In this document: positions 45,616 through 53,014 of the stretch, one piece after another
Layout: the number at the start of each line of letters is the position of its first letter
Position numbering within the stretch: position 1 is the first letter of the stretch
Source of the DNA: Woeseiaceae bacterium
Lineage (GTDB): Bacteria; Pseudomonadota; Gammaproteobacteria; Steroidobacterales; Woeseiaceae
Direction: 5' to 3'
NCBI GenBank assembly: GCA_021773115.1
Contig: JAJFKS010000036.1
Span: 62,001-126,000 of the forward strand
DNA: 64,000 nt
Notes under the pieces: model-generated
What the model was told of the DNA's origin: nothing
Seen by the model: the letters and a program-made list of their open reading frames with translations, nothing else
Database searches by the model: none
Program-made: the position numbers and the translations under genes

Positions 45616-46326
45616 TTAGGACTCCTCCCGAACATCGCCGCGGACATCGGAGATGGACAGGCCGCCGCTGCCATCGTCAACAATCGTCAGGTTGTTCTCG
45701 ATGTCCGAGACCCGGATGCTGCCTGAACCGTCGTCAATGGTGACCGAACCCGCGACATGCTTGACGCTGATGCTGCCGGATCCGTCGACGATGAAGACAT
45801 CTCCCGACGCATTGCTCACGTCCAGCGATCCTGATCCGTCGTCAATATCGACGCTCGCCGCCTCGTCCACATCGATGGAACCTGAGCCGTCATCAATCGA
45901 AATGTCAGCCATTGTCCGGCTGACGTCAATTGAGCCTGCCCCATCTTTGATCTTGACGGCAATGCCCTGCGGCACGCTGATATCGAGATCGATCCTGGCA
46001 TTCGAAGAAAACCGCATCCGACCATTGTCGAAATGCGACTTCAGTATTGCGACGCCATTCTCCTGCTGCAAAGACAGTGTCATGCGTTTTTCGATGAATT
46101 TTCTTGCCTCGTCCTCGTCACCGTCTTCAACGACGATGGTCGCCCTAAGCACTATTTTGTCGAGGCCCGCAACACCTGTAACATCCATGCTGCCTGCACC
46201 CGCATCGATAGCAAGTAATGCAAGCTCATCGCTATCAATAGTCAGGGTACGAACTTCTTTGTATTCACCCCATGCGGCATGGGCAAGGCTCGCGACAAAC
46301 ATGGCCATAACAACAAAACTGCGCAT
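45616..46326 (-). CDS. exported DGSGS-repeat protein (DUF4097-like)
   Basis: 236 residues from the ATG at 46326, where the signal peptide MRSFVVMAMFVASLAHAAWG begins. The C-terminal half has a repeat of about 17-19 residues built around DDGSGSIDV: KDGAGSIDV, IDDGSGSIDV, IDDGSGSLDV, VDGSGSISV, IDDGSGSIRV and VDDGSGGLSI. This fits a right-handed beta-helix, as in putative adhesin or DUF4097 proteins. The repeated acidic turns may bind calcium (inference). Location is periplasmic or exported. Confidence 0.8.
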   Translation of the reverse strand: MRSFVVMAMFVASLAHAAWGEYKEVRTLTIDSDELALLAIDAGAGSMDVTGVAGLDKIVLRATIVVEDGDEDEARKFIEKRMTLSLQQENGVAILKSHFDNGRMRFSSNARIDLDISVPQGIAVKIKDGAGSIDVSRTMADISIDDGSGSIDVDEAASVDIDDGSGSLDVSNASGDVFIVDGSGSISVKHVAGSVTIDDGSGSIRVSDIENNLTIVDDGSGGLSISDVRGDVREES

Positions 46327-46409
46327 GACATACCCCTTTAATTTGAAATTTCGACGCATTCGATAGTGATTAGACGCACGTCAACGCGTTTTGGTTGCAA
46401 TACGGAGAG

Positions 46410-47762
46410 TTATTTCGGGACTTCGAATTTCTTCAGACGCATCGCGAGTTCGCTGGCCGGTAGCCACCGACCGCGTAACATGACGCCATGAATCCTGTCG
46501 CTGTTATCGATATCGATGAACGGATTGGCATCCAGCAAGAGTAGGTCGGCCTCTCGCCCCTCGGCGACGATGCCGGTATTCGAGCCGAGGAATTCGGCGA
46601 CCGCGGCGGTACCCGTACGCAGCGCTTCATACGGCGTCAGCCCTGCTGCCACCAACGCGGCCAGTTCGCGATGAATCGAAAAGCCCGGAACGTTGAAAGA
46701 CTGTGGCGCATCCGATCCCAGCAATAAGCCAGCGCCCGCCCGGTGCAGTTCAAATATCAGGCGCCGCCGCAGCGATATTGCAAGCGCTGCGGTTTCGGCC
46801 GTGTAATTTCGATCGTTGAGTAGCGCCTCCTTGGCCGCGACCCAGTCGTCGACGACGGACCTGGACACGTACCGGGTCTCGGGCCGCAGCCGCAGATCGA
46901 CGATCGACGTGCCGTCGACAAGCTGTTCGATCAAAACCTCGGTCGGTACGTTCCAGGTACCTGCCGCTGCCGTCGCCGCGGCGATTTCCGGAATACGACT
47001 CGCATCGATGTCAGCGGCCAGCATGACGTCAAAGAATCCGCCGTATCCGCCGGTGGCGCCGTTTCCTGGTGGCAATAAGGCCAGGAAGTAGCCATCGAGG
47101 TGATCGATGCTTGCCATTTTTCCACTAAGTGCCTCCAGGACACCGCTTGCGACCGGCACATGGCCTGCAAATGGCATTCTGATCTCATTCGCGGTCGCGG
47201 CCAGTGAGGCAAATTCGCGGTGACTGAGGCCGGGATGGACCTTTATGAAATCGTATCCGGCCGCCTGCTGAGCGCGCACCATTCTTGCCGCGTCGGCCGC
47301 ACTCGAAACGGAGCGACCATTGAGCGATGGCCCCGACGTAATGAGCCGTGGGCCGAAGGTCTGACCGCTCTCGAATTGCTCCCGAAGCCGTAAATGCGAC
47401 GACTGACCGAGCATGCCGCGAATCGTCGTGACGCCATTGGCAACAAACAGTGTCACCAGGCGCTCGATCTGTTTTTTTGACGTACCGGTTACGTGCGCAT
47501 GCATCTCCGCAAGCCCTGGCATCAGGAACCGATCTGTGCCATCGATGACCAGTGCGCTCTTCGGGACTGGCACCGAGTCAACGCTGCCGATTTTTGTGAT
47601 TTTGCCGTTTTCGACAATGACCGTTTGCTGTGCCAACACAAGCTCAGCCGACATCGGCAACACGTTCACGTTGACAAAAACAATGATGCCGTCGTCTGCG
47701 ATTGCAGACGACGCGATTATAAACGCCGACAGCGCCAGCAATTTCTGCGTGAACCTGATCAT
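46410..47762 (-). CDS. amidohydrolase family protein (imidazolonepropionase-like)
   Basis: 450 residues with a signal peptide (to about SAIAD). Metal-binding motifs in order: PGLAEMHAHVTG (HxH), the candidate carboxylated Lys in DFIKVHPGLS, His in FAGHVPVAS and SIDHLDGYFL, and Asp in LLGSDAPQS. This is the prolidase or imidazolonepropionase-like amidohydrolase fold, probably exported. The substrate is unknown. Its start overlaps the dehydratase stop by four bases. Confidence 0.86.
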   Translation of the reverse strand: MIRFTQKLLALSAFIIASSAIADDGIIVFVNVNVLPMSAELVLAQQTVIVENGKITKIGSVDSVPVPKSALVIDGTDRFLMPGLAEMHAHVTGTSKKQIERLVTLFVANGVTTIRGMLGQSSHLRLREQFESGQTFGPRLITSGPSLNGRSVSSAADAARMVRAQQAAGYDFIKVHPGLSHREFASLAATANEIRMPFAGHVPVASGVLEALSGKMASIDHLDGYFLALLPPGNGATGGYGGFFDVMLAADIDASRIPEIAAATAAAGTWNVPTEVLIEQLVDGTSIVDLRLRPETRYVSRSVVDDWVAAKEALLNDRNYTAETAALAISLRRRLIFELHRAGAGLLLGSDAPQSFNVPGFSIHRELAALVAAGLTPYEALRTGTAAVAEFLGSNTGIVAEGREADLLLLDANPFIDIDNSDRIHGVMLRGRWLPASELAMRLKKFEVPK

Positions 47763-48721
47763 TTCGTGCCTCGTACCGAAGCCAGTACCTCGTCGCTTAT
47801 GTTTCCGCCACAGATTATCGTCACGACATTTTTTTCGGCGACTTCCTCACGGCGAGCAAGCATTGCCGCGACGGCGACACCCGCTGCGCCTTCAATGACC
47901 TGGCCTTCCGCCTCCATATACAGACGCATTGCGGCCGCAATTTGTTCCTCATCGACAATCACAAACTCGTCAACGACAGCCTGGTTCAGCGGAAAAGTGA
48001 TTGCCCCGGCTTCGATGCCGCCTGCCGTACCGTCAGAAAGCGTCACATCGCTGGGCAGATCGAGGATTTCGCCCGCCTCGATCGAATGCGCCATGATTGC
48101 TGACGCCTTCGGCTGGCAACCGTAAACCTGGACGGCTGGATTGTGTGCTTTCAGCACACTGCCGACACCGGCAACCAGGCCACCACCTCCCACTGCGATA
48201 AAGGCAGCGTCGATGGCCGGTAACTGTTCGACAATTTCAATTCCGCAGGTACCTTGCCCGGCGATGACGTCTTCATCATTGTAAGGCGACAAATAGCACA
48301 TGCCCTGTTTCACGGCGTAGTCGCGTGCGTGTTGCTCAGTGTCCAGCCCGTCGGTGCCGAAGTAGCGAACGTCACCGCCGTAGCTTTTGATCTTGTCCAC
48401 CTTGGCGGCCGAGGTTTGCTCCGGTACAAAAATGACACCACGAATATCGAGCTTCTGCATGGCACAGGCAACTGCCGCACCATGATTGCCACTCGACGCA
48501 GCCACGCAGCCGCTGGCACGCTCGCGGTCAGTTAGCAGCATCAGCTTGTTGCTTGCCCCACGCAGTTTGAACGAGCCGGTTGCCTGGTGATTTTCGAGCT
48601 TGAAATAGATCTCCGCTGCGAGCTCGTCACTGAATCGCGCTGATCGACGTAATTCCGTACGTTCGACATATCCCGCAATGCGGGCTGCCGCGGCTTCGGC
48701 ATTGGCGCTTGTTACGCTCAT
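47759..48721 (-). CDS. threonine/serine dehydratase-like PLP enzyme (serine racemase-like)
   Basis: About 320 residues from ATG 48721 (a GTG at 48730 is the alternative). The PLP lysine is in GSFKLRGA, with AASSGNHGAAVA, the phosphate loop VGGGGLVAG and a C-terminal IICGGNIS. There is no regulatory ACT domain, which matches the catabolic threonine dehydratase or serine racemase type. The reaction is deamination or racemisation of serine or threonine. It overlaps the amidohydrolase gene by four bases. Confidence 0.88.
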   Translation of the reverse strand: MSVTSANAEAAAARIAGYVERTELRRSARFSDELAAEIYFKLENHQATGSFKLRGASNKLMLLTDRERASGCVAASSGNHGAAVACAMQKLDIRGVIFVPEQTSAAKVDKIKSYGGDVRYFGTDGLDTEQHARDYAVKQGMCYLSPYNDEDVIAGQGTCGIEIVEQLPAIDAAFIAVGGGGLVAGVGSVLKAHNPAVQVYGCQPKASAIMAHSIEAGEILDLPSDVTLSDGTAGGIEAGAITFPLNQAVVDEFVIVDEEQIAAAMRLYMEAEGQVIEGAAGVAVAAMLARREEVAEKNVVTIICGGNISDEVLASVRGTK

Positions 48722-48733
48722 TCGAACCACGAA

Positions 48734-49579
48734 TCAGTCAAACGTATTACAGGCATCGGGGTCACCTTTCTGTAAGCCGGTTCGAAACCATTGCTGCCGC
48801 TGTGCCGATGTACCATGCGTGAATGACTCCGGTACGACGCCACGACCGCTTTGCTTTTGCAATGTATCGTCGCCGATGGCGCTGGCAGCATTGAGTGCTT
48901 CATCGACGTCTCCGTCTTCAATAATATTGCGCGCCCGGTCTGCACGATTCGCCCAGACACCAGCAAAACAGTCGGCCTGCAGCTCGAGACGAACCGACAG
49001 TGCGTTGCCTTCAGTCTGGCTCAATTGCTGCTTCATCGAATGCACCTTTCCGGAGATGCCCAACAGGTTTTGTACATGGTGTCCGATTTCATGCGCGATG
49101 ACGTAGGCCTGTGCAAAATCGCCCGGTGCTTTGAAGCGTGTCCGCATCTGTTCATAGAAGTTGAGATCGATGTAGGCGTTCTTGTCGGCGGGGCAATAGA
49201 ACGGACCCATCGCGGCCTGTCCCATTCCGCAGGCTGAACGCGTCGCACCACTGAACATAACCAGTTTTGGCGCTTCGTAGCGCTGACCCTGTGCGGCAAA
49301 GATTTCTGTCCAGACATCCTCGGTATCGGCGACAACGACGCTTACCATGTCTGCCAACGGATCATCCTTCAGATCCTCCGCGGTCGGCTGCGTGCCGGCT
49401 TCCGATGACGGGGAGCCTGACTGAACGCCTTCCAGCAAGGGCGTCGGGTCAATTCCGAAGTACCAGGCCAGCAGCACGATCACAATGGTACCCACTCCGC
49501 CGCCGAGCAATTTTGGCGACGAGCGTTGGCCGCGCCGATCTTCAATGTTTGAACTTCGCCTTCCGCCCCGCCACCGCAT
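48734..49579 (-). CDS. ypfJ: neutral zinc metallopeptidase, YpfJ family
   Basis: 281 residues. The family opening MRWRGGRRSSNIEDRRG is followed by a transmembrane helix (about 24-42) and the zinc motif VIAHEIGHHVQNLLG (HExxH-type). The C-terminal half holds ELQADCFAGVWANRA, where the third ligand is expected. The catalytic domain is probably periplasmic. It is divergent from the riboswitch-controlled oxidase gene. Confidence 0.92.
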   Translation of the reverse strand: MRWRGGRRSSNIEDRRGQRSSPKLLGGGVGTIVIVLLAWYFGIDPTPLLEGVQSGSPSSEAGTQPTAEDLKDDPLADMVSVVVADTEDVWTEIFAAQGQRYEAPKLVMFSGATRSACGMGQAAMGPFYCPADKNAYIDLNFYEQMRTRFKAPGDFAQAYVIAHEIGHHVQNLLGISGKVHSMKQQLSQTEGNALSVRLELQADCFAGVWANRADRARNIIEDGDVDEALNAASAIGDDTLQKQSGRGVVPESFTHGTSAQRQQWFRTGLQKGDPDACNTFD

Positions 49580-49611
49580 ATTTGACTCCAGAACCGTTTG
49601 CAGACCGCCAC

Positions 49612-49638
49612 TTTACAATAATTGGCGGGCCAGATAAT
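49612..49638 (+). promoter_or_regulatory. weak sigma70-like promoter for the riboswitch transcript
   Basis: TTTACA (49612-49617) and GATAAT (49633-49638) are 15 bases apart, shorter than the usual 17. Transcription from here would start near 49645 and include the whole riboswitch. The call is tentative. Confidence 0.3.
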
Positions 49639-49680
49639 TGCATTGCGTCGACAGGCTCGACTGTGCAAGGATGACCTTCC

Positions 49681-49764
49681 ATTGAAAAAGGCACAACTGC
49701 TGAAAGGCAGCGTCGCAAAGCCACCGGTCTACGGGCAAACACCTACGACAGCGGAGTTACCAAT
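49681..49764 (+). ncRNA. cyclic-di-GMP-I (GEMM-I) riboswitch
   Basis: The class I consensus is followed closely: AAGGCA (49689-49693 region), a CTGC/GGCAG-type stem with a GAAA tetraloop (49702-49705), CGCAAAGCC (49714-49722), ACCGGTCTACGG (49723-49734) and GTTACC (49756-49761). A short closing stem ATTG (49681-49684)/CAAT (49761-49764) ends flush with the ATG. The G expected to pair with the ligand and the A before AAGCC are both present. The ribosome site GGAG (49753-49756) lies inside the aptamer, eight bases before the start codon. Ligand binding is therefore expected to hide it. Confidence 0.88.
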
Positions 49765-51117
49765 ATGAAAGCACACGGTTTTCGTGATACGGGCAAGCTG
49801 TATCGCCGCCCGGCATCCCCCGGAATACAGACACCCAAAACTCTCGCACGCCTGATGCGAGCTCTCGACAGGAATTCCAATGTCGCGCTGCCGCTGCGAC
49901 CGAGAGGCGCAGGTAGCTCATCGACGGACTGCAACCTGGCCACTCAGGGAACCGTTATCAACACGACGGCACTCAACCTGATTTCCCATATTGATACCTA
50001 TAACCACACGGTGACAGCACAAGCCGGAGTTCGCATCGGTGAGCTAATAGCAGCGCTCGCGGATGAAGGCCTGGAGCTGATCGGCAGTTTTGACCAGACT
50101 GAGCGCACGCTGGGTGGCGCAATCGCTGCGCCGTGCATGGGCCCCGGTATTGGTGACCAGGCATCCCTGCTGTCAACGCAGGTGATCAACATGAAAATCG
50201 TTACCGCCAACGGCAAAGTCATGAAGATCGGCGAAACGCAGCAGCATCTTTTGAGCGCTTTTCGCCTGAGCTACGGCATGCTCGGCATTATCTATGAAAT
50301 TACCTTGAAAGTTCGACCGATCATGAACTTTGCCGCGAGTCACCGCAGCATGGACGTCGACACCTTCGCGCAGGTTGCTGATCGTCTCGCCAATGGCAAT
50401 ATCGGCCTGAAGTTCTACCTGATGCCGTACCGAAATCACGTCTACCTGGACTTGCGGCATTTTGAAACGGTCGGCGGCAACGCTTATAACGCGCCATGGA
50501 AAATCAAAGACTGGGGAGAAAGTACGGTTCTGCCAAGTGTGTTTCGATCGCTTAGCCGCGTCGTTCCAATCCCGTCGGTACGCTACCGGCTTATGGATTC
50601 GATTTCGGCAACCACACACGGGCTCGTCAACTCCAAACTGGTTCGCAATGGCAACAACGTAACCGCTGGTGGTCGACACCGACGACGCAAGCCCAGCAAT
50701 CTGTTGTATTCGACCTGGTGCTTTCCGGCCTCCGATTTTTCCGTTGTTGTAAAAGCCTACGCCCGGTTCTGCCGTGAGTCCTTCGCTCAAACGGCCTATC
50801 GTTGCGACCTGCCAGCTGTGGGTTATCGAGTTGCACGAGACAATTCGGCATTGTTGTCACCCTCTTTCGACGAGCCGCTAATTGCGTTGCAAACGGTGTC
50901 TACGCAGAGGCGCGGCTGGGACAGCTTTGTTATGGACCTGTCGGAATTCGCAGAAAACTGGGGCGGGACGCCGCTGTTCAACCAATCGCTCTCGACACGC
51001 GATGCCTATGTCTCGCAGACCTACAGCGGACGCATGGAATTTTTCAAAAAGCTGCGCCGTCGACTCGATCCCGAGAATCGATTTCTCAATCCTTACCTGG
51101 CTCGATACTTCGAATAG
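49765..51117 (+). CDS. FAD-linked oxidase (aldonolactone oxidase-like)
   Basis: 450 residues. The PCMH FAD-binding domain holds LPLRPRGAGSSSTDCNLATQ and GSFDQTERTLGGAIAAPCMG. The C-terminal D-arabinono-lactone oxidase (ALO)-like part ends RLDPENRFLNPYLARYF. The family oxidises aldonolactones or other polyols using FAD; the substrate is unknown. A c-di-GMP riboswitch overlaps its ribosome site and directly controls translation (predicted). No signal peptide is seen. Confidence 0.85.
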   Translation: MKAHGFRDTGKLYRRPASPGIQTPKTLARLMRALDRNSNVALPLRPRGAGSSSTDCNLATQGTVINTTALNLISHIDTYNHTVTAQAGVRIGELIAALADEGLELIGSFDQTERTLGGAIAAPCMGPGIGDQASLLSTQVINMKIVTANGKVMKIGETQQHLLSAFRLSYGMLGIIYEITLKVRPIMNFAASHRSMDVDTFAQVADRLANGNIGLKFYLMPYRNHVYLDLRHFETVGGNAYNAPWKIKDWGESTVLPSVFRSLSRVVPIPSVRYRLMDSISATTHGLVNSKLVRNGNNVTAGGRHRRRKPSNLLYSTWCFPASDFSVVVKAYARFCRESFAQTAYRCDLPAVGYRVARDNSALLSPSFDEPLIALQTVSTQRRGWDSFVMDLSEFAENWGGTPLFNQSLSTRDAYVSQTYSGRMEFFKKLRRRLDPENRFLNPYLARYFE

Positions 51118-51188
51118 GCCTTGATTCCGCGCGTCCTGCGCCGGCAAATCACGAGGCCCACGCCGACAGTGCCTCGAAGTGACAATAC

Positions 51189-51211
51189 AAGTATTTGTTT
51201 TTTAAATACTT
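51189..51211. terminator. AT-rich hairpin after the oxidase gene
   Basis: AAGTATTT (51189-51196) and AAATACTT (51204-51211) pair around GTTTTTT, and TTC follows. It could end the oxidase transcript or form part of the padR upstream region. The stem is AT-only and weak. Confidence 0.35.
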
Positions 51212-51253
51212 TTCACTGATATCACCGATTTGTCTATCGCTTCACTGGTTTTT

Positions 51254-51290
51254 ATATATCGGATTGATACTATGCATCGCCCCGATATAT
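51254..51290. promoter_or_regulatory. inverted repeat, candidate PadR operator
   Basis: ATATATCGG (51254-51262) and CCGATATAT (51282-51290) are perfect nine-base arms 19 bases apart, ending 15 bases before the padR ATG. This is a normal place for autoregulation by PadR. Confidence 0.6.
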
Positions 51291-51305
51291 GGACAGGACC
51301 CCACG

Positions 51306-51848
51306 ATGGACGTCAAGACAGTTTGCCTGGGAATGCTGACGGACGGCGAAGCATCAGGCTACGACCTTAAAAAGCATTTCGAATCGACCTTCGGCCACTT
51401 TTTTGCCGCCGGCTATGGCTCGATCTACCCCGCACTGTCAGCACTTGCCGATCAAGGTCTCGTAACCTGTGAACACGTTTCGCAGGAAGGAAAACCGGAT
51501 CGCAAAGTCTACGCAATCACAGACAGTGGCAAGGAATTCCTGCTCGAAGCACTCAAAGATCCAGCGCCGTGCCACAAGGTGCGGTCCGATTTCCTGGCGA
51601 CGATGTGTTTCGCGCACCTGATGCCAACGGAGCAAATTGAGACGGTTTTGAAAAGCCGCCTGGAGGACGTCGACAACTGGCTGAAACTGATCGCGAAAGC
51701 TGAGGCCTGCTGCTACGAGCAATGGCCACCCGGCATGAAATTCGTCGCTGGCTTTGGCAAGGCAATGACGCTTGCGATGAAAAATTATGTGGAAGAAAAC
51801 GCCCACATGGTGACAGATGCCGGCACCCGCAAAGCCGCTAACGGCTGA
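51306..51848 (+). CDS. PadR family transcriptional regulator
   Basis: 180 residues from the ATG at 51306, where MDVKTVCLGMLTDGEASGYDL starts the family fold. A longer reading from 51195 lacks conservation and spans the operator. The winged helix shows YGSIYPALSALADQGLVTCEH and DRKVYAITDSG; the C-terminal half is helical (PadR-type dimerisation). PadR proteins repress efflux genes and release DNA on binding phenolics or drugs. It is followed after 26 bases by the adaptor and RND permease genes, which it probably controls. Confidence 0.92.
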   Translation: MDVKTVCLGMLTDGEASGYDLKKHFESTFGHFFAAGYGSIYPALSALADQGLVTCEHVSQEGKPDRKVYAITDSGKEFLLEALKDPAPCHKVRSDFLATMCFAHLMPTEQIETVLKSRLEDVDNWLKLIAKAEACCYEQWPPGMKFVAGFGKAMTLAMKNYVEENAHMVTDAGTRKAANG

Positions 51849-51874
51849 GCGAACAATCATTTAATTACGGAATT

Positions 51875-53014
51875 ATGATGCAACAAAGTTCATTTGATCG
51901 TTACAAATCCTGGATGGTTTCTGGCGCAATTGCCGGCGCAGTCGCAATCTGGCTGCTATCGGGCCTGTTCGTGGATAATGCAGAAACGGACACATCGACG
52001 GACGTCAGCAGTGCAGCTCCAGATACACACAAAGGTGCTGTTCGCGTTCGTACTCAGTCGGCCGAAATGGTTTTACGGTCGATTGCAATTAACGGCAAGA
52101 CCGCACCGGCAAGAGTGGTCACCCTATCGGCACAGACGGACGGCCGCGTCGTAAGCATCGGCGCCGAACGTGGCTCCAACATGGAAGCTGGCCAGCTCAT
52201 CGTGCGCCTGGATGAGCGTGATCGTAAGGCACGCCTTGCGGAGGCCGAGGCAAGAGTTAAACAACGCGAGGTTGAATTCGAAGGTCGGCAGAAGCTGAAG
52301 TCATCGAGCTACGTTTCGGAAGCGCAATTACAAGAAGCGGTCGCTCAACTGGAAACCGCGAAAGCCGAATTGACTCGCGCCAGGCTCGATCTGGAGTACA
52401 TGAACGTTCGCGCACCTTTCGGCGGCGCACTTCAGGCCCGTTCCGTTGAGGTCGGTGACTTCGTCAAAGTGGGCGATCCGATCGCGACCTACGTCGACAA
52501 TCGTAAAATTATCGTTTCTGCGAATCTTTCCGAGTTCGATGCCCATTATGTTGATGTCGGCGATCGTGCCGCGGCGGCACTCGCCACCGGTGAGACTGTG
52601 CAAGGTCGAATTCGGTATGTCGCCCCTGTCGCGAACGAAGCAACCCGCACATTTGACGTCGAACTGGAAGTTGACAATTCGGACGGCGCCTTGCGTGTCG
52701 GCGGGACTGCTGTGTTGAATATTCCTGCCGAGGAAGTGCTGGCGCACCGGGTTTCTCCGTCGCTGCTGACACTGGATGACGCCGGCAATGTCGGTGTGAA
52801 ACTGATCAACGACAAGGGTCTGGTCGAGTTCGTAGTCGCGGACGTTGCCTTGTCCTCGAGTAACGGCGTCTGGCTGGCGGGCCTGCCGGAGCAGGCAACG
52901 ATTATTACGGTGGGTCAGGGCTACGTCGCCAATGGTGCAAGCGTTGAGGCGATCCCCGAGGAAAACACTCGTACGGCCGTAGCCATTCAGACAGGTGCTG
53001 AGGCCGTCGACTGA
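51875..53014 (+). CDS. RND efflux periplasmic adaptor (MFP)
   Basis: 379 residues. An N-terminal transmembrane anchor (about 14-30) lacks a lipobox. The adaptor core has the lipoyl half GRVVSIGAERGSNMEAGQLIVRLDERDR, a helical hairpin (about 105-160) and the second lipoyl half YMNVRAPFGGALQARSVEVGDFV. It bridges the inner-membrane pump and an outer-membrane channel. Its stop and the permease ATG share one base (53014), so the pair is coupled. Confidence 0.92.
   Translation: MMQQSSFDRYKSWMVSGAIAGAVAIWLLSGLFVDNAETDTSTDVSSAAPDTHKGAVRVRTQSAEMVLRSIAINGKTAPARVVTLSAQTDGRVVSIGAERGSNMEAGQLIVRLDERDRKARLAEAEARVKQREVEFEGRQKLKSSSYVSEAQLQEAVAQLETAKAELTRARLDLEYMNVRAPFGGALQARSVEVGDFVKVGDPIATYVDNRKIIVSANLSEFDAHYVDVGDRAAAALATGETVQGRIRYVAPVANEATRTFDVELEVDNSDGALRVGGTAVLNIPAEEVLAHRVSPSLLTLDDAGNVGVKLINDKGLVEFVVADVALSSSNGVWLAGLPEQATIITVGQGYVANGASVEAIPEENTRTAVAIQTGAEAVD

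Noticed and set aside
45653..46366. 237-residue open frame on the plus strand
   Set aside because: Mirror of the DGSGS repeats; the regularity of the sense gene explains the open antisense frame.
51195..51305. Longer padR start adding 37 residues
   Set aside because: The extra part is hydrophobic and unconserved and would bury the candidate operator.
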